Assembly (NCBI GenBank): GCA_049322515.1
Contig: JBMOQW010000029.1
Location: 130,311 to 194,310, forward strand
Reading direction: 5' to 3'
Length of the DNA: 64,000 bases
Source: Parasulfuritortus sp049322515
GTDB taxonomy: Bacteria > Pseudomonadota > Gammaproteobacteria > Burkholderiales > Thiobacillaceae
The translations under genes were made by a program, and so were the position numbers. Positions 45,201-53,810 of this stretch are shown here, one piece after another; positions within the stretch are counted from its first letter, which is position 1; each line of letters starts with the position of its first letter. The notes under the pieces were generated by a model. The model saw nothing but the letters and a program-made list of their open reading frames with translations. It was not told the origin of the DNA and made no database searches.

Positions 45201-45407
45201 ATGAAATCCGCCATTCACCCCAACTACACTGAAATCAACGTGACCTGCGGTTGCGGCAACACGTTCAAGACCCGCTCCACCATGGGCAAGGATCTGCACG
45301 TCGAAGTCTGCGCCGAGTGCCATCCCTTCTACACCGGCAAGCAGAAGATCGTCGACACCGCCGGCCGCGTCGAGAAGTTCCGCCAGAAGTACGGCATGAA
45401 GAAGTAA
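45201..45407 (+). CDS. rpmE: 50S ribosomal protein L31, zinc-binding form
   Basis: A 68-residue L31 opening MKSAIHPNYTEINVTCGCGN, with four zinc cysteines (16, 18, 37, 40), so it is the C+ type that zinc limitation would replace by a Cys-less paralogue. Stands alone, with a strong terminator 20 bases after the stop. Confidence 0.97.
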   Translation: MKSAIHPNYTEINVTCGCGNTFKTRSTMGKDLHVEVCAECHPFYTGKQKIVDTAGRVEKFRQKYGMKK

Positions 45408-45426
45408 TCCTTCCCTGTGGGTCGAT

Positions 45427-45456
45427 AAAAGGCAGCGTTTCGCTGCCTTTTTTGTT
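45427..45456 (+). terminator. Rho-independent terminator of rpmE
   Basis: An 11-base stem (AAAAGGCAGCG paired with CGCTGCCTTTT), loop TTT, then Ts. It starts 20 bases after the rpmE stop. Confidence 0.9.
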
Positions 45457-45467
45457 TCAATGCCGCC

Positions 45468-47018
45468 ATGCAACCCCTGCGCCGATCCCAACAAGTCTGG
45501 CTGGCCGTGTTCGTCACGGCCTGGTGCTTCCTCGGCCTGACCGGCCGTGACGCCTGGAAGCCCGACGAGGCCACTGCGCTGACCCCGCTGCTCGACTGGC
45601 TGGCGTCCGGCGCCTGGCTCCCCGCCGACTCCCCCTTCCCCTTGCACACCTTGCTGGCCGGCCTGACCGCCTGGCTGGCCGGCACCGGGCTCGACCTCCA
45701 GGACGGTGCCCGCCTCGCCAGTGGCGTCTCCACCCTGGCCGCGCTCGCCTTCACCGGCCTGGCCGCGCGCGCCTTCTACGGCCCCGGCTACGGCACCGCC
45801 GCCACCCTGGCCCTGATGGGTGCCTTCGGACTCATGTTGCGTGCCCACGCCCTGCTCCCGGAAACCGCCCTGATGGCGGGCTACGCCCTCCTCCTGTATG
45901 GCCTCGGCCTGGCCCGCAGACACGCCCGGGGCGGTCTGCTCCTGGGTCTCGCGGCCTTTGCCCTGGCACTCACGCGCGGGCTGCCCGACCTGATCGCGGC
46001 GGGACTCATCGTCAGCCTGCCCTTGGCCTCGCGTGAATGGCGCGGCCTCGCCTACCGCCGCGCCCTGGTCTGGGCCGCGCTCACCCTGGCCGTGTTGCTG
46101 GCCGTCTGGCTCGGGCTGCTCGCCTGGCAAGGCTGCGCCGGCCTCTGGGGGGCACAGTTCATGGCCCGTGCCTGGCCGATCGCGTCGCCATTCTGGGTAT
46201 TCAACAACCTGGCCTGGTTTGCCTGGCCGATCTGGCCGCTGGCCTTGTGGACCGTCTGGCATGAGCACCGGCGTCTCGACCGGGCCGTGGAACTGCACCC
46301 GGTGCTGGCCGCCGCCGCCGTCACCCTGGTGATCAGCCACTGGCCCAGCCATTCCAATGGCGGTGCCCTGCTGGCCAGCTTGCCCGCCCTGGCCTTGCTG
46401 GCCGCACATGGCGTGGCACACTTGAAGCGTGGCGCGGCCCAGGCTTTCTACTGGTTTGGCGCCCTGTGTTTCCTGTTCTTCGCGCTCGCCTTCTGGGTTT
46501 ATTTCTCGGCCACCGAGTGGGGCTGGCCGGAAAAACTCGCGCGCCACATGGCCGATCTGGCGCCCGGCCATGCCGGCGGCGCGACCCCCGCCGCCGTGCT
46601 CTGGCTGGCGGGCGCGGCCACCTTGGCCTGGCTGGTGGCCATGCCCCTGTTCCCACGCGCCAAGGCGCGCCCGGTGTTGGTCTGGGCCACCGGCATGGCC
46701 CTCTCCTGGCTGCTCCTGATCACCCTGTTCCGGCCCTGGGCCGAAGCCGGCTGGAGCTACCGGGCCCAGATCGAGGCCATGGCGCGGCACCTGCCGGCCG
46801 GGGCCTGCCTGCGGGTCGACGCCGATCCGGCCATGACCACGATGCTGCGTTTGCGCCTGCCCCAGCATTACCGCGCCGAGGGCGACTGCGCATGGTGGCT
46901 GGTGGGTGGCCCGCGCGAGGAGTTCGCCCGTGAAGCCTGGCCGGCGGAGACCGTCTGGACCGGTTTCCGGCCACGCGACAAGGCCCGTTATTACGCCCTG
47001 GTCCGGCATGAGCCCTGA
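45468..47018 (+). CDS. GT-C-type membrane glycosyltransferase-like protein (ArnT/PMT-like)
   Basis: A 516-residue membrane protein with about 11-12 helices. The first periplasmic loop has GRDAWKPDEA, matching the acidic catalytic pattern of polyprenyl-phosphate-dependent GT-C enzymes such as ArnT. The C-terminal 70 residues are soluble and lie in the periplasm by analogy. Such enzymes move a sugar from a lipid carrier to lipid A, protein or glycan; acceptor unknown. Its start is only 12 bases after the rpmE terminator. mobA overlaps its end by 11 bases. Confidence 0.75.
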   Translation: MQPLRRSQQVWLAVFVTAWCFLGLTGRDAWKPDEATALTPLLDWLASGAWLPADSPFPLHTLLAGLTAWLAGTGLDLQDGARLASGVSTLAALAFTGLAARAFYGPGYGTAATLALMGAFGLMLRAHALLPETALMAGYALLLYGLGLARRHARGGLLLGLAAFALALTRGLPDLIAAGLIVSLPLASREWRGLAYRRALVWAALTLAVLLAVWLGLLAWQGCAGLWGAQFMARAWPIASPFWVFNNLAWFAWPIWPLALWTVWHEHRRLDRAVELHPVLAAAAVTLVISHWPSHSNGGALLASLPALALLAAHGVAHLKRGAAQAFYWFGALCFLFFALAFWVYFSATEWGWPEKLARHMADLAPGHAGGATPAAVLWLAGAATLAWLVAMPLFPRAKARPVLVWATGMALSWLLLITLFRPWAEAGWSYRAQIEAMARHLPAGACLRVDADPAMTTMLRLRLPQHYRAEGDCAWWLVGGPREEFAREAWPAETVWTGFRPRDKARYYALVRHEP

Positions 47019-47613
47019 TCCCGACGTCGCCGGCATCATCCTGGCCGGTGGCCGGGGCCGGCGACTGGGCGAGCGCGACAAGGGCCTGGTCGAACTGGCC
47101 GGCCGGCCCCTCGTCGCCCACGTCCTCGACCGGCTGCGCCCGCAAGTGGCCGAATCCGTGATCAGCGCCAACCGGCACCTGGACGTCTACGCCCGATTCG
47201 GCGTACCGGTGGTGGCCGACGAACTACCCGACCAGCCGGGCCCCCTGGCCGGTCTCCTGGCCGCCGCCCGCCAGTGCCGGCGCGACTGGCTGCTCTGCGT
47301 ACCCTGCGACACGCCCTGGCTGCCCACCGATCTCGCCCGGCGTCTGCGTGAAACCGCGGCACGCGCGGGTGTGGCCCTGGTCCGGGCTGCCGACCCGGAA
47401 CGGGTGCACTTCGCGGTGATGCTGCTGCACCGCGACCGGCTGGTCGATCTGGCCCAGGCCCTGGCGGACGGTGAACGCCGGGTCCAAGGCTGGCAGGCGC
47501 GCCTGCCATCGGCCGACTGCAGGTTTCCCGACCCGCGTGCCTTCTTCAACATCAATACCGAGACCGACCTGGCTGAGGCCGGTCATCTGGTCGACATGAA
47601 ACCGGGCGACTGA
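47008..47613 (+). CDS. mobA: Molybdenum cofactor guanylyltransferase
   Basis: A 201-residue nucleotidyltransferase attaching GMP to molybdopterin to give the bis-MGD cofactor. The signature LAGGRGRRLGERDKGL is at about 10-25; CDTPWLP carries the metal-binding Asp and FFNINTETDL is the C-terminal family motif. Its ATG lies inside the last codons of the GT-C gene, so they are coupled. No molybdoenzyme is in the window. Confidence 0.92.
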   Translation: MSPDPDVAGIILAGGRGRRLGERDKGLVELAGRPLVAHVLDRLRPQVAESVISANRHLDVYARFGVPVVADELPDQPGPLAGLLAAARQCRRDWLLCVPCDTPWLPTDLARRLRETAARAGVALVRAADPERVHFAVMLLHRDRLVDLAQALADGERRVQGWQARLPSADCRFPDPRAFFNINTETDLAEAGHLVDMKPGD

Positions 47614-47651
47614 GCGTGTAGACTGAAAGCGTCCTGTCCACGAGGTCAGCG

Positions 47652-49433
47652 ATGCCGAAAGACACCCTTCACGCCATTCTGGACCGCCACCCCAGGCGCC
47701 CGGAATCCCTGCTGCAAGTCCTGCGCGACCTGCAGCAGGCCTGCGGTCAAATCCCGCCCGGCCAGGACCAGGCGGTCGCCGAGGCGCTCGGCGTACCGCT
47801 GGCCCGGGTGCGCGGCGTGGCCGGCTTCTACAGCTTCCTGTCGCTGGAGCCGCGTGGCCGTTACCAGGTGCTGTTCTCGGACAACATCACCGACCGCATG
47901 CTGGGCAGCCAGGACTTGCTCCAGGCCCTGTGCAGCAAACTCTGGCTGGAACCTGGCAAGGTCTCCGAGGACGGCCTGGTCAGCGTCGGCACCACGTCCT
48001 GCACCGGCCTGTGCGACCAAGGCCCGGCCCTGCTGGTGAATGGCCGGCCCATCACCCGGATGAGCCACCAGCGGGTCACCGAAATCGCCGAGCTGATCCG
48101 CGCCGGGACCGCCCTGGCCGACTGGCCGGCAGCGTATTTCCAGATCGAGGACAATGTCCGGCGCGCCGGGCCCTTGCTCGAGGCCGGGCGGATGACCGGG
48201 GCCGCGTTGACCGCCGCCCTGGAACGGGGTGCGGAAGGTGTCCTGGCGGAGATCGAGCGCTCGGGCTTGCGTGGCCGGGGCGGCGCCGGCTTCCCGACGG
48301 CGCGCAAGTGGTCGGCCTGCCGGGCGGCCCCCGGGGCCGACCGCTATGTCGTCTGCAATGCCGACGAGGGCGAACCAGGCACCTTCAAGGACCGCGTGCT
48401 GCTGAGCCGGCAAGCCGACCTGGTGTTCGAGGGCATGACCGTGGCCGCTCGGGCAGTCGGTGCCCGGCACGGCTTTCTCTACCTGCGCGGCGAATATCGC
48501 TACCTGCTCGAAGCCCTTGAAGCCACGCTCGCCCGACGCCGCGCCACAGGGTTGCTGGGGACCGGCATCCTCGGCCAGGCCGATTTCGATTTCGACATCG
48601 CCCTACATCTTGGCGCCGGTGCCTACGTGTGTGGCGAGGAATCCGCCTTGATCGAGTCGCTGGAAGGCAAGCGTGGCATCCCGCGCAACCGGCCGCCATT
48701 CCCGGTCAGCCAGGGCTACCTGGGCCAACCCACGGTGGTCAACAACGTCGAGACCTTCGCCGCGGCCGCGCTGATCGTCGCCCAGGGTGCCGACGCCTGG
48801 CGCGCCCTGGGCACCGGCCAATCGACCGGTAGCAAGCTCCTGTCGGTATCTGGCGACTGTGCCCGGCCCGGCATCTACGAGGTTCCGTTCGGCATCACGG
48901 TGCGCGAGGTACTGGCCGACTGCGGCGCCAGCGACACGCTCGCAGTGCAGGTCGGCGGCCCGTCCGGGACCTGCATCGCAGAGGCCGAGTTCGACCGGCG
49001 CCTGGCCTTCGAGGACCTGGCCACGGCCGGCGCCTTCATGGTCTTCGACAGCCAGCGCGACCTGTTCGAAGTGGCGCGCAACTTCGTGCATTTTTTCGCC
49101 CACGAGTCATGCGGCTTCTGCACGCCCTGCCGGGTCGGCACCTCGATGCAGAAAGAACTCATGGACAAGATCGCGCGCGGCCTGGGCACCCGCCACGACC
49201 TCGAGCAACTCGGCCAGCTCGACCGCGTGCTCCAGGCCGCCTCCCATTGCGGCCTCGGCCATGGCGCCTGCAACCCGGTGCTGGATACCCTCAAGCGATT
49301 CCGGCCGGCCTACGAGCGACGCCTGAAATCGCTCGACTTCCAGCCTGCCTTCGACCTCGATGGCGCCCTGGCGGAAGCCCGGCGCATGACCGGGCGGGAT
49401 GATGCCGGGGCGCATATTGGAGCGGAAGCATGA
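47652..49433 (+). CDS. hoxF: NAD-reducing hydrogenase diaphorase subunit HoxF
   Basis: A 593-residue fusion of a NuoE-like domain (about 1-160) and a NuoF-like domain. The NuoF half has the NADH loop GRGGAGFPTARKW (208-220), the FMN motif CNADEGEPGTFKDR and cluster ligands ESCGFCTPC (487, 490, 493) and Cys533. In the NuoE half only the second cysteine pair remains (Cys117 and Cys121 in SCTGLC); the usual first pair is replaced by SDNITD (76-81), so that 2Fe-2S cluster is probably absent or altered, as in Ralstonia-type HoxF. First gene of the hydrogenase operon, 38 bases after mobA, with GAGG before the ATG. Confidence 0.93.
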   Translation: MPKDTLHAILDRHPRRPESLLQVLRDLQQACGQIPPGQDQAVAEALGVPLARVRGVAGFYSFLSLEPRGRYQVLFSDNITDRMLGSQDLLQALCSKLWLEPGKVSEDGLVSVGTTSCTGLCDQGPALLVNGRPITRMSHQRVTEIAELIRAGTALADWPAAYFQIEDNVRRAGPLLEAGRMTGAALTAALERGAEGVLAEIERSGLRGRGGAGFPTARKWSACRAAPGADRYVVCNADEGEPGTFKDRVLLSRQADLVFEGMTVAARAVGARHGFLYLRGEYRYLLEALEATLARRRATGLLGTGILGQADFDFDIALHLGAGAYVCGEESALIESLEGKRGIPRNRPPFPVSQGYLGQPTVVNNVETFAAAALIVAQGADAWRALGTGQSTGSKLLSVSGDCARPGIYEVPFGITVREVLADCGASDTLAVQVGGPSGTCIAEAEFDRRLAFEDLATAGAFMVFDSQRDLFEVARNFVHFFAHESCGFCTPCRVGTSMQKELMDKIARGLGTRHDLEQLGQLDRVLQAASHCGLGHGACNPVLDTLKRFRPAYERRLKSLDFQPAFDLDGALAEARRMTGRDDAGAHIGAEA

Positions 49434-50257
49434 GCAACCCCAACGAATCTTCCCTCGACCACGCGAGCGCTTCCCTCTCTGACCAAGGGGAAGCGGGCAT
49501 CCTGCCCACCCTCACGTTCCGCCTCGATGGCCACGACATCCCCTTCCAGCCCGGCCAGACCGTGATGCAGGCCGCTCTCGCCGCGGGTCACTACATCCCG
49601 CACTTGTGCTACCACCCGGAGTTCAAGCCTCACGGCAGCTGCAAGGTGTGCACGGTCAAGACCAACGGCCGCTTCGCCACGTCCTGCACTTTGCCGGCCG
49701 AAGCCGGCCTGACGATCGAGAGCGACATCGACGAGGTCAATGACCTGCGCCGCACCCTGGTGCAGATGTTGTTCGCCGAGGGCAACCATTTCTGCCCAAC
49801 CTGCGAGAAGAGTGGGAATTGCGTGCTGCAGGCCCTCGGCTACGACCTCGGGGTGATGACGGCGGGCTTCCGCCACCTGTTCCCGGACCGTCCGGTGGAT
49901 GCCTCGCACCCGGATATCCTGCTCGACTTCAACCGCTGCATCCTGTGCGAGTTGTGCGTGCGCGCCTCCTGCGAGGTCGACGGCAAGTGCGTGTTCGCCT
50001 TGTCTGGACGCGGCTTGACCAAACACCTGATCGTCAACTCGGCATCCGGCCACTTGGCCGACACCAATGTGTCACTCACCGACAAGGCGGTCTCGGTCTG
50101 TCCAGTGGGCGTCATCCTGGTGAAGCGCAAGGGCTTCGCAGTGCCGATCGGCGCGCGTCGCTACGATGCCTCGCCGATCAGCGCCCAGGCCCTGGCCGAC
50201 GCACCCCGGTTGCGGGCTCCCGGCCAACCGTGCGGCACCTGCGAAGGCGAGGCCTGA
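49430..50257 (+). CDS. hoxU: NAD-reducing hydrogenase electron-transfer subunit HoxU
   Basis: A 275-residue NuoG-N-terminal-like subunit. A 2Fe-2S domain has Cys60, Cys71, Cys74 and Cys86. A His/Cys3 4Fe-4S site is HFCPTCEKSGNC (His120, Cys122, Cys125, Cys131). Further 4Fe-4S ligands are Cys170, Cys173, Cys176, Cys181, Cys187 and Cys224. It wires the HoxF flavin to the HoxY/H hydrogenase. About 25 extra residues at the N terminus look disordered. ATGA overlap with hoxF. Confidence 0.93.
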   Translation: MSNPNESSLDHASASLSDQGEAGILPTLTFRLDGHDIPFQPGQTVMQAALAAGHYIPHLCYHPEFKPHGSCKVCTVKTNGRFATSCTLPAEAGLTIESDIDEVNDLRRTLVQMLFAEGNHFCPTCEKSGNCVLQALGYDLGVMTAGFRHLFPDRPVDASHPDILLDFNRCILCELCVRASCEVDGKCVFALSGRGLTKHLIVNSASGHLADTNVSLTDKAVSVCPVGVILVKRKGFAVPIGARRYDASPISAQALADAPRLRAPGQPCGTCEGEA

Positions 50258-50258
50258 G

Positions 50259-50795
50259 ATGGCCAAGTTGCGCGTCGCCACCACCTCGCTGGCCGGCTGC
50301 TTCGGTTGCCACACCTCGTTCCTGGACATCGACGAACGCCTGCTCGACCTGCTCAAGCTGGTCGAATTCGACCGTACGCCGCTCACCGACATCAAGCACT
50401 GCGGTCCCTGCGACATCGGCCTGGTCGAGGGCGGCATCTGCAACGCGGAAAACGTCGCGGTCCTGCGCGAGTTCAGGAAGCAGTGCAAGGTCCTGGTCGC
50501 CATCGGTGCCTGCGCGGTGACGGGCGGCCTGCCGGCCCAGCGCAATCACCTCGATCTGGGCGACTGCCTGTCCGAGGTCTACCTGACCGAGCAAGGCACC
50601 ACGCACGGCCTGATCCCGAACGATCCCGAACTGCCCCTGCCGCTCGACAAGGTGCACCCCATCCACGAGGTGGTCAAAGTAGATTACTTCATCCCCGGCT
50701 GCCCGCCCTCGGCCGACGCGATCTGGAAATTCCTCACCGACCTGATCGCGGGCCGCACGCCGAGCCTGGGCCACGGCCTGATCAAGTACGACTGA
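50259..50795 (+). CDS. hoxY: NAD-reducing hydrogenase small subunit HoxY
   Basis: A 178-residue short small subunit without signal peptide, typical of cytoplasmic group 3d enzymes. Proximal cluster cysteines are Cys14 and Cys17 (GCFGC), Cys85 (IGACAVTGG) and Cys148 (IPGCPPSAD). It lacks the distal-cluster C-terminal domain of membrane-bound uptake enzymes. Starts two bases after the hoxU stop. Confidence 0.94.
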   Translation: MAKLRVATTSLAGCFGCHTSFLDIDERLLDLLKLVEFDRTPLTDIKHCGPCDIGLVEGGICNAENVAVLREFRKQCKVLVAIGACAVTGGLPAQRNHLDLGDCLSEVYLTEQGTTHGLIPNDPELPLPLDKVHPIHEVVKVDYFIPGCPPSADAIWKFLTDLIAGRTPSLGHGLIKYD

Positions 50796-50804
50796 GGCAA
50801 CATC

Positions 50805-52286
50805 ATGGCATTCGAACTGGAAACCGCCGAGCATCCCGAGACCCTGCGCCGGGTCGCCATCGAGCCGCTGTCCCGGGTCGAGGGCCACGGCAAGGTCACC
50901 CTGCTGCTCGACGAGGACAACCACGTCAAGCAGGCGCGTCTGCACATCGTCGAATTCCGCGGTTTCGAGAAGTTCGTCCAGGGCCGGCCCTACTGGGAAA
51001 TCCCGGTCATGGTGCAGCGCCTGTGCGGCATCTGCCCGGTGTCGCACCACTTGGCCGCGTGCAAGGCGCTCGACCAGGTGGTCGGCGCCAATCCGGTCTC
51101 TCCGACCGCAGAGAAACTTCGCCGGCTGATGCATTACGGCCAGATCCTGCAATCGCATGCCCTGCATTTCTTCCACCTGGCCTCGCCAGACCTGCTGTTC
51201 GGCTTCGATTCCGAGCTCGCCCGGCGCAACATCGTCGGCGTGGCCAGCGAGTATCCCGACCTGGCCCGGCAAGGCATCCTGCTGCGCAAATACGGCCAGG
51301 AAGTGATCCGCCTCACTGCTGGAAAGCGGGTGCACGGCACCGGCGCGATTCCCGGCGGCGTCAACAAGAACCTGACACGGGCCGAACGCGATGGCCTGCT
51401 CAAGGAGGCCTACCAGATCATCGCCTGGTGCCGTGAGGCGGTGCATCTGGTCAAGCGCCTGTTCGAGCAGAACCCCGCCGTGTACAACGACTTTGCCTGC
51501 TTTCCCGCGCACACCCTGAACCTGGTGCGCGCCGATGGCGCCCTCGACCTCTACCACGGCGGGTTGCGCGCCCGCAGCCTGGACGGCAAGACCCTGTTCG
51601 ACCACGTCGACTACAGCCACTACTGGGACCACATCTACGAGGACGTGAAATCCTGGTCCTACATGAAATTCCCCTATTTCCGGGCACTGGGCCCGGAAGA
51701 TGGCTGGTATCGGGTCGGGCCGCTCACCCGGGTGACCCAGTGTGATTTCATCCCCACCCCGCTGGCCGAACGCGAACGCCAGGACTTCATCGGCCATGAT
51801 GACGGCCGGGCCGCACGGGCCACCCTGGGCACCCACTGGGCGCGCATGATCGAGATGCTGCACAGCGCGGAAATGATCAAGGACCTGCTCCACGACGACG
51901 ATCTGTCCGGTGACGCGTTGGTCCGCACCGGCGAACGCCAGGGCCGGGGCGTCGGCGTCATCGAGGCGCCGCGCGGCACGCTGATCCACCATTACCGGGT
52001 CGACGAGCACGACCAGGTGATCCGCGCCAACCTGATCGTCTCGACCACCCACAACAACCAGGCCATGAACGAGGCGATCCGCTCGGTGGCGCGCACGTAT
52101 CTGGATGGCCACGCGTTGACCGAGGGACTGCTGAATCACATCGAGGTGGCGATCCGGGCCTTCGATCCCTGCCTGTCGTGCGCGACGCACGCCATGGGCA
52201 AGATGCCGCTCAAAGTCGAGCTGGTCGATGGGGCCGGGCACGTGGTCAGCCGGTTGGTACGGGCTGGCGACGGTGTGTGTGGTTGA
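50805..52286 (+). CDS. hoxH: NAD-reducing [NiFe] hydrogenase large subunit HoxH
   Basis: A 493-residue catalytic subunit. Nickel ligands are in RLCGICPVSHH (Cys74, Cys77) and DPCLSCATH (Cys456, Cys459, ending at His462). A 31-residue tail follows His462; it should be removed by the protease after nickel insertion. Together with HoxFUY it oxidises H2 and reduces NAD+. No hoxE or hoxI gene is present, so this is the Ralstonia-type rather than the cyanobacterial layout; no hyp maturation genes are in the window. Confidence 0.96.
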   Translation: MAFELETAEHPETLRRVAIEPLSRVEGHGKVTLLLDEDNHVKQARLHIVEFRGFEKFVQGRPYWEIPVMVQRLCGICPVSHHLAACKALDQVVGANPVSPTAEKLRRLMHYGQILQSHALHFFHLASPDLLFGFDSELARRNIVGVASEYPDLARQGILLRKYGQEVIRLTAGKRVHGTGAIPGGVNKNLTRAERDGLLKEAYQIIAWCREAVHLVKRLFEQNPAVYNDFACFPAHTLNLVRADGALDLYHGGLRARSLDGKTLFDHVDYSHYWDHIYEDVKSWSYMKFPYFRALGPEDGWYRVGPLTRVTQCDFIPTPLAERERQDFIGHDDGRAARATLGTHWARMIEMLHSAEMIKDLLHDDDLSGDALVRTGERQGRGVGVIEAPRGTLIHHYRVDEHDQVIRANLIVSTTHNNQAMNEAIRSVARTYLDGHALTEGLLNHIEVAIRAFDPCLSCATHAMGKMPLKVELVDGAGHVVSRLVRAGDGVCG

Positions 52287-52356
52287 GTCCCTGCGCCGCC
52301 TCCCTGGGGGGCGGGCGACGCCACAGCCCGGGCGCGGCTATCAACGGGGCTGACGG

Positions 52357-52800
52357 GTGCGGCCGCCCATCCTCGTCATCGCCATCGGCAACCCCAGCCG
52401 GGGCGATGATGCCCTCGGCCCGGCACTGATCGAACGGCTGGAAGCGCTCAGGCTGCCTGAGGTCGAACTGCTCACCGATTTCCAGCTCCAGGTCGATGAC
52501 GCCTTCGACCTGCAACACCGGACAGAAGTGATCTTCGTCGATGCCGCCGTCAGTGGCCAGGCGCCTTACGCCTTTGTTCCGGTCAAGCCCCGCGAAGACA
52601 CCAGCTACAGCAGCCATGCACTCTCACCCTCGGCGGTGCTGCATGCCTACCAACGGATTTATGGCGAACCGCCACCGGCTCATATCCTGGCCGTGCGCGG
52701 CTACGCCTTCGAATTGGGCGCGGAACTCAGCGCCCAGGCGACCGCCAACCTGGACGCCGCCCTGCGCTTTCTGACCGACCGGCTCAGCCGTCCGCGTTGA
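52357..52800 (+). CDS. hoxW: Hydrogenase maturation endopeptidase HoxW
   Basis: A 147-residue protease of the HyaD/HoxW family. The opening VIAIGNPSRGDDALGPAL includes the nickel-sensing acidic pair, and FVDAA is the second strand motif; a late His (SYSSHALSP) is the third ligand. It should cut the HoxH tail after His462. Start is a GTG at 52357, 70 bases after hoxH. Its end overlaps the convergent DHH gene by 17 bases. Confidence 0.88.
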   Translation: MRPPILVIAIGNPSRGDDALGPALIERLEALRLPEVELLTDFQLQVDDAFDLQHRTEVIFVDAAVSGQAPYAFVPVKPREDTSYSSHALSPSAVLHAYQRIYGEPPPAHILAVRGYAFELGAELSAQATANLDAALRFLTDRLSRPR

Positions 52801-53713
52801 TCGCGGCGATCAGTTCCTTGAGGGTCGCCTCGGCTTGGTCGTTGGCCACCTGGCAGGTCCCGGCGGCCTGATGCCCGCCGCCGCCGTACTTCAGCATCAA
52901 TTCGCCGACATTGGTCTTCGAGGAACGATCGAGAATCGACTTGCCAGTGGCAAACACGGTGTTCTGCTTCTGCACGCCCCACATCACATGGATAGAGATG
53001 TTGCATTGCGGGTACAAGGCATAGATCGTGAAACGGTTAGTCGCCCAGATGGTCTCCTCGTCGCGCAAGTCGAGCACCACCAGGTTGCCATGGACCTTGC
53101 CGCAGCGCTGGATCTGCGCCTTGGCCTGGGCCGCGTGTTCGTTGTACAGGTCGACGCGTTCTTTGACGTCCGGCAGCCTGAGGATGTCGTCGATGCCATG
53201 GTCGCGGCAATAGTCGATCAGATCCATCATGAGCTGGTAATTGGACACCCGGAAGGTGCGGAAACGGCCCAGGCCGGTGCGTGCATCCATCAGGAAGGAC
53301 AGCAGGTCCCAGCCCTGCGGGTCGAGGATGTCATCCTTGGAAAACTGGGCCGCATCGGCCTTGTCGACCGCTGCCATCATGGCGTCGCTGATCGTGGGAA
53401 AGCGCGATTTGCCGCCGTAATAGTCGTACACCACGCGCGCCGCCGAAGGCGCGTCCGGGTCGATGATGTGGTTGTCGTGCTTTTCGTTACGGAGGGTCTC
53501 CGACAGGTGATGGTCGAAGGCCAGGTGCACGCCCGGCACATAAGGCAGGTTGGTGGTGATGTCGCGGGCCGACACCTCGATCTTGCCATCCTGCATGTCC
53601 TTGGGGTGGACGAACTTGATGTCGTCGATTAGGCCCAGCTCCTTCAGCAGCACGGCGCAGACCAGACCATCCATGTCGCTGCGGGTAATCAATCGATATT
53701 TGGCGTCGGACAC
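52784..53713 (-). CDS. DHH/DHHA1-family phosphoesterase
   Basis: A 309-residue protein with the full DHH layout: RSDMDGLVCAVLLKEL, a DI-rich segment, FDHHLSE and the C-terminal DHHA1 motif GGGGHQAAGTC. Exact substrate unknown (oligoribonucleotide or cyclic dinucleotide). It differs from the DHH protein at 19206-20159 in both halves, so they are not recent copies. Two starts are possible: a GTG at 53713 with AGGA upstream (chosen) and a GTG at 53743 without one. Unrelated in strand and function to the hydrogenase operon it meets. Confidence 0.82.
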   Translation of the reverse strand: MSDAKYRLITRSDMDGLVCAVLLKELGLIDDIKFVHPKDMQDGKIEVSARDITTNLPYVPGVHLAFDHHLSETLRNEKHDNHIIDPDAPSAARVVYDYYGGKSRFPTISDAMMAAVDKADAAQFSKDDILDPQGWDLLSFLMDARTGLGRFRTFRVSNYQLMMDLIDYCRDHGIDDILRLPDVKERVDLYNEHAAQAKAQIQRCGKVHGNLVVLDLRDEETIWATNRFTIYALYPQCNISIHVMWGVQKQNTVFATGKSILDRSSKTNVGELMLKYGGGGHQAAGTCQVANDQAEATLKELIAAINADG

Positions 53714-53766
53714 GATCTTGGTTCCTATGTACCAGCGGGGCACTCAATATAGCCGGATCGAGGGCG

Positions 53767-53793
53767 TAAAAAAAGCCGACATGCGTCGGCTTT
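53767..53793 (-). terminator. Terminator after gltD
   Basis: AAAGCCGAC and GTCGGCTTT form a 9-base stem with a 4-base loop, followed on the minus strand by Ts down to 53768. It starts 18 bases after the gltD stop and separates it from the DHH gene. Confidence 0.85.
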
Positions 53794-53810
53794 CTCAGGG
53801 CTGCCTGGGC

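Noticed and set aside
44985..47171. A 728-codon Gly/Gln-rich minus-strand frame
   Set aside because: Antisense to rpmE, the GT-C gene and mobA; low-complexity composition without any domain.
47008..52800. mobA as part of hydrogenase maturation
   Set aside because: NiFe hydrogenases do not use molybdopterin; adjacency is probably incidental.
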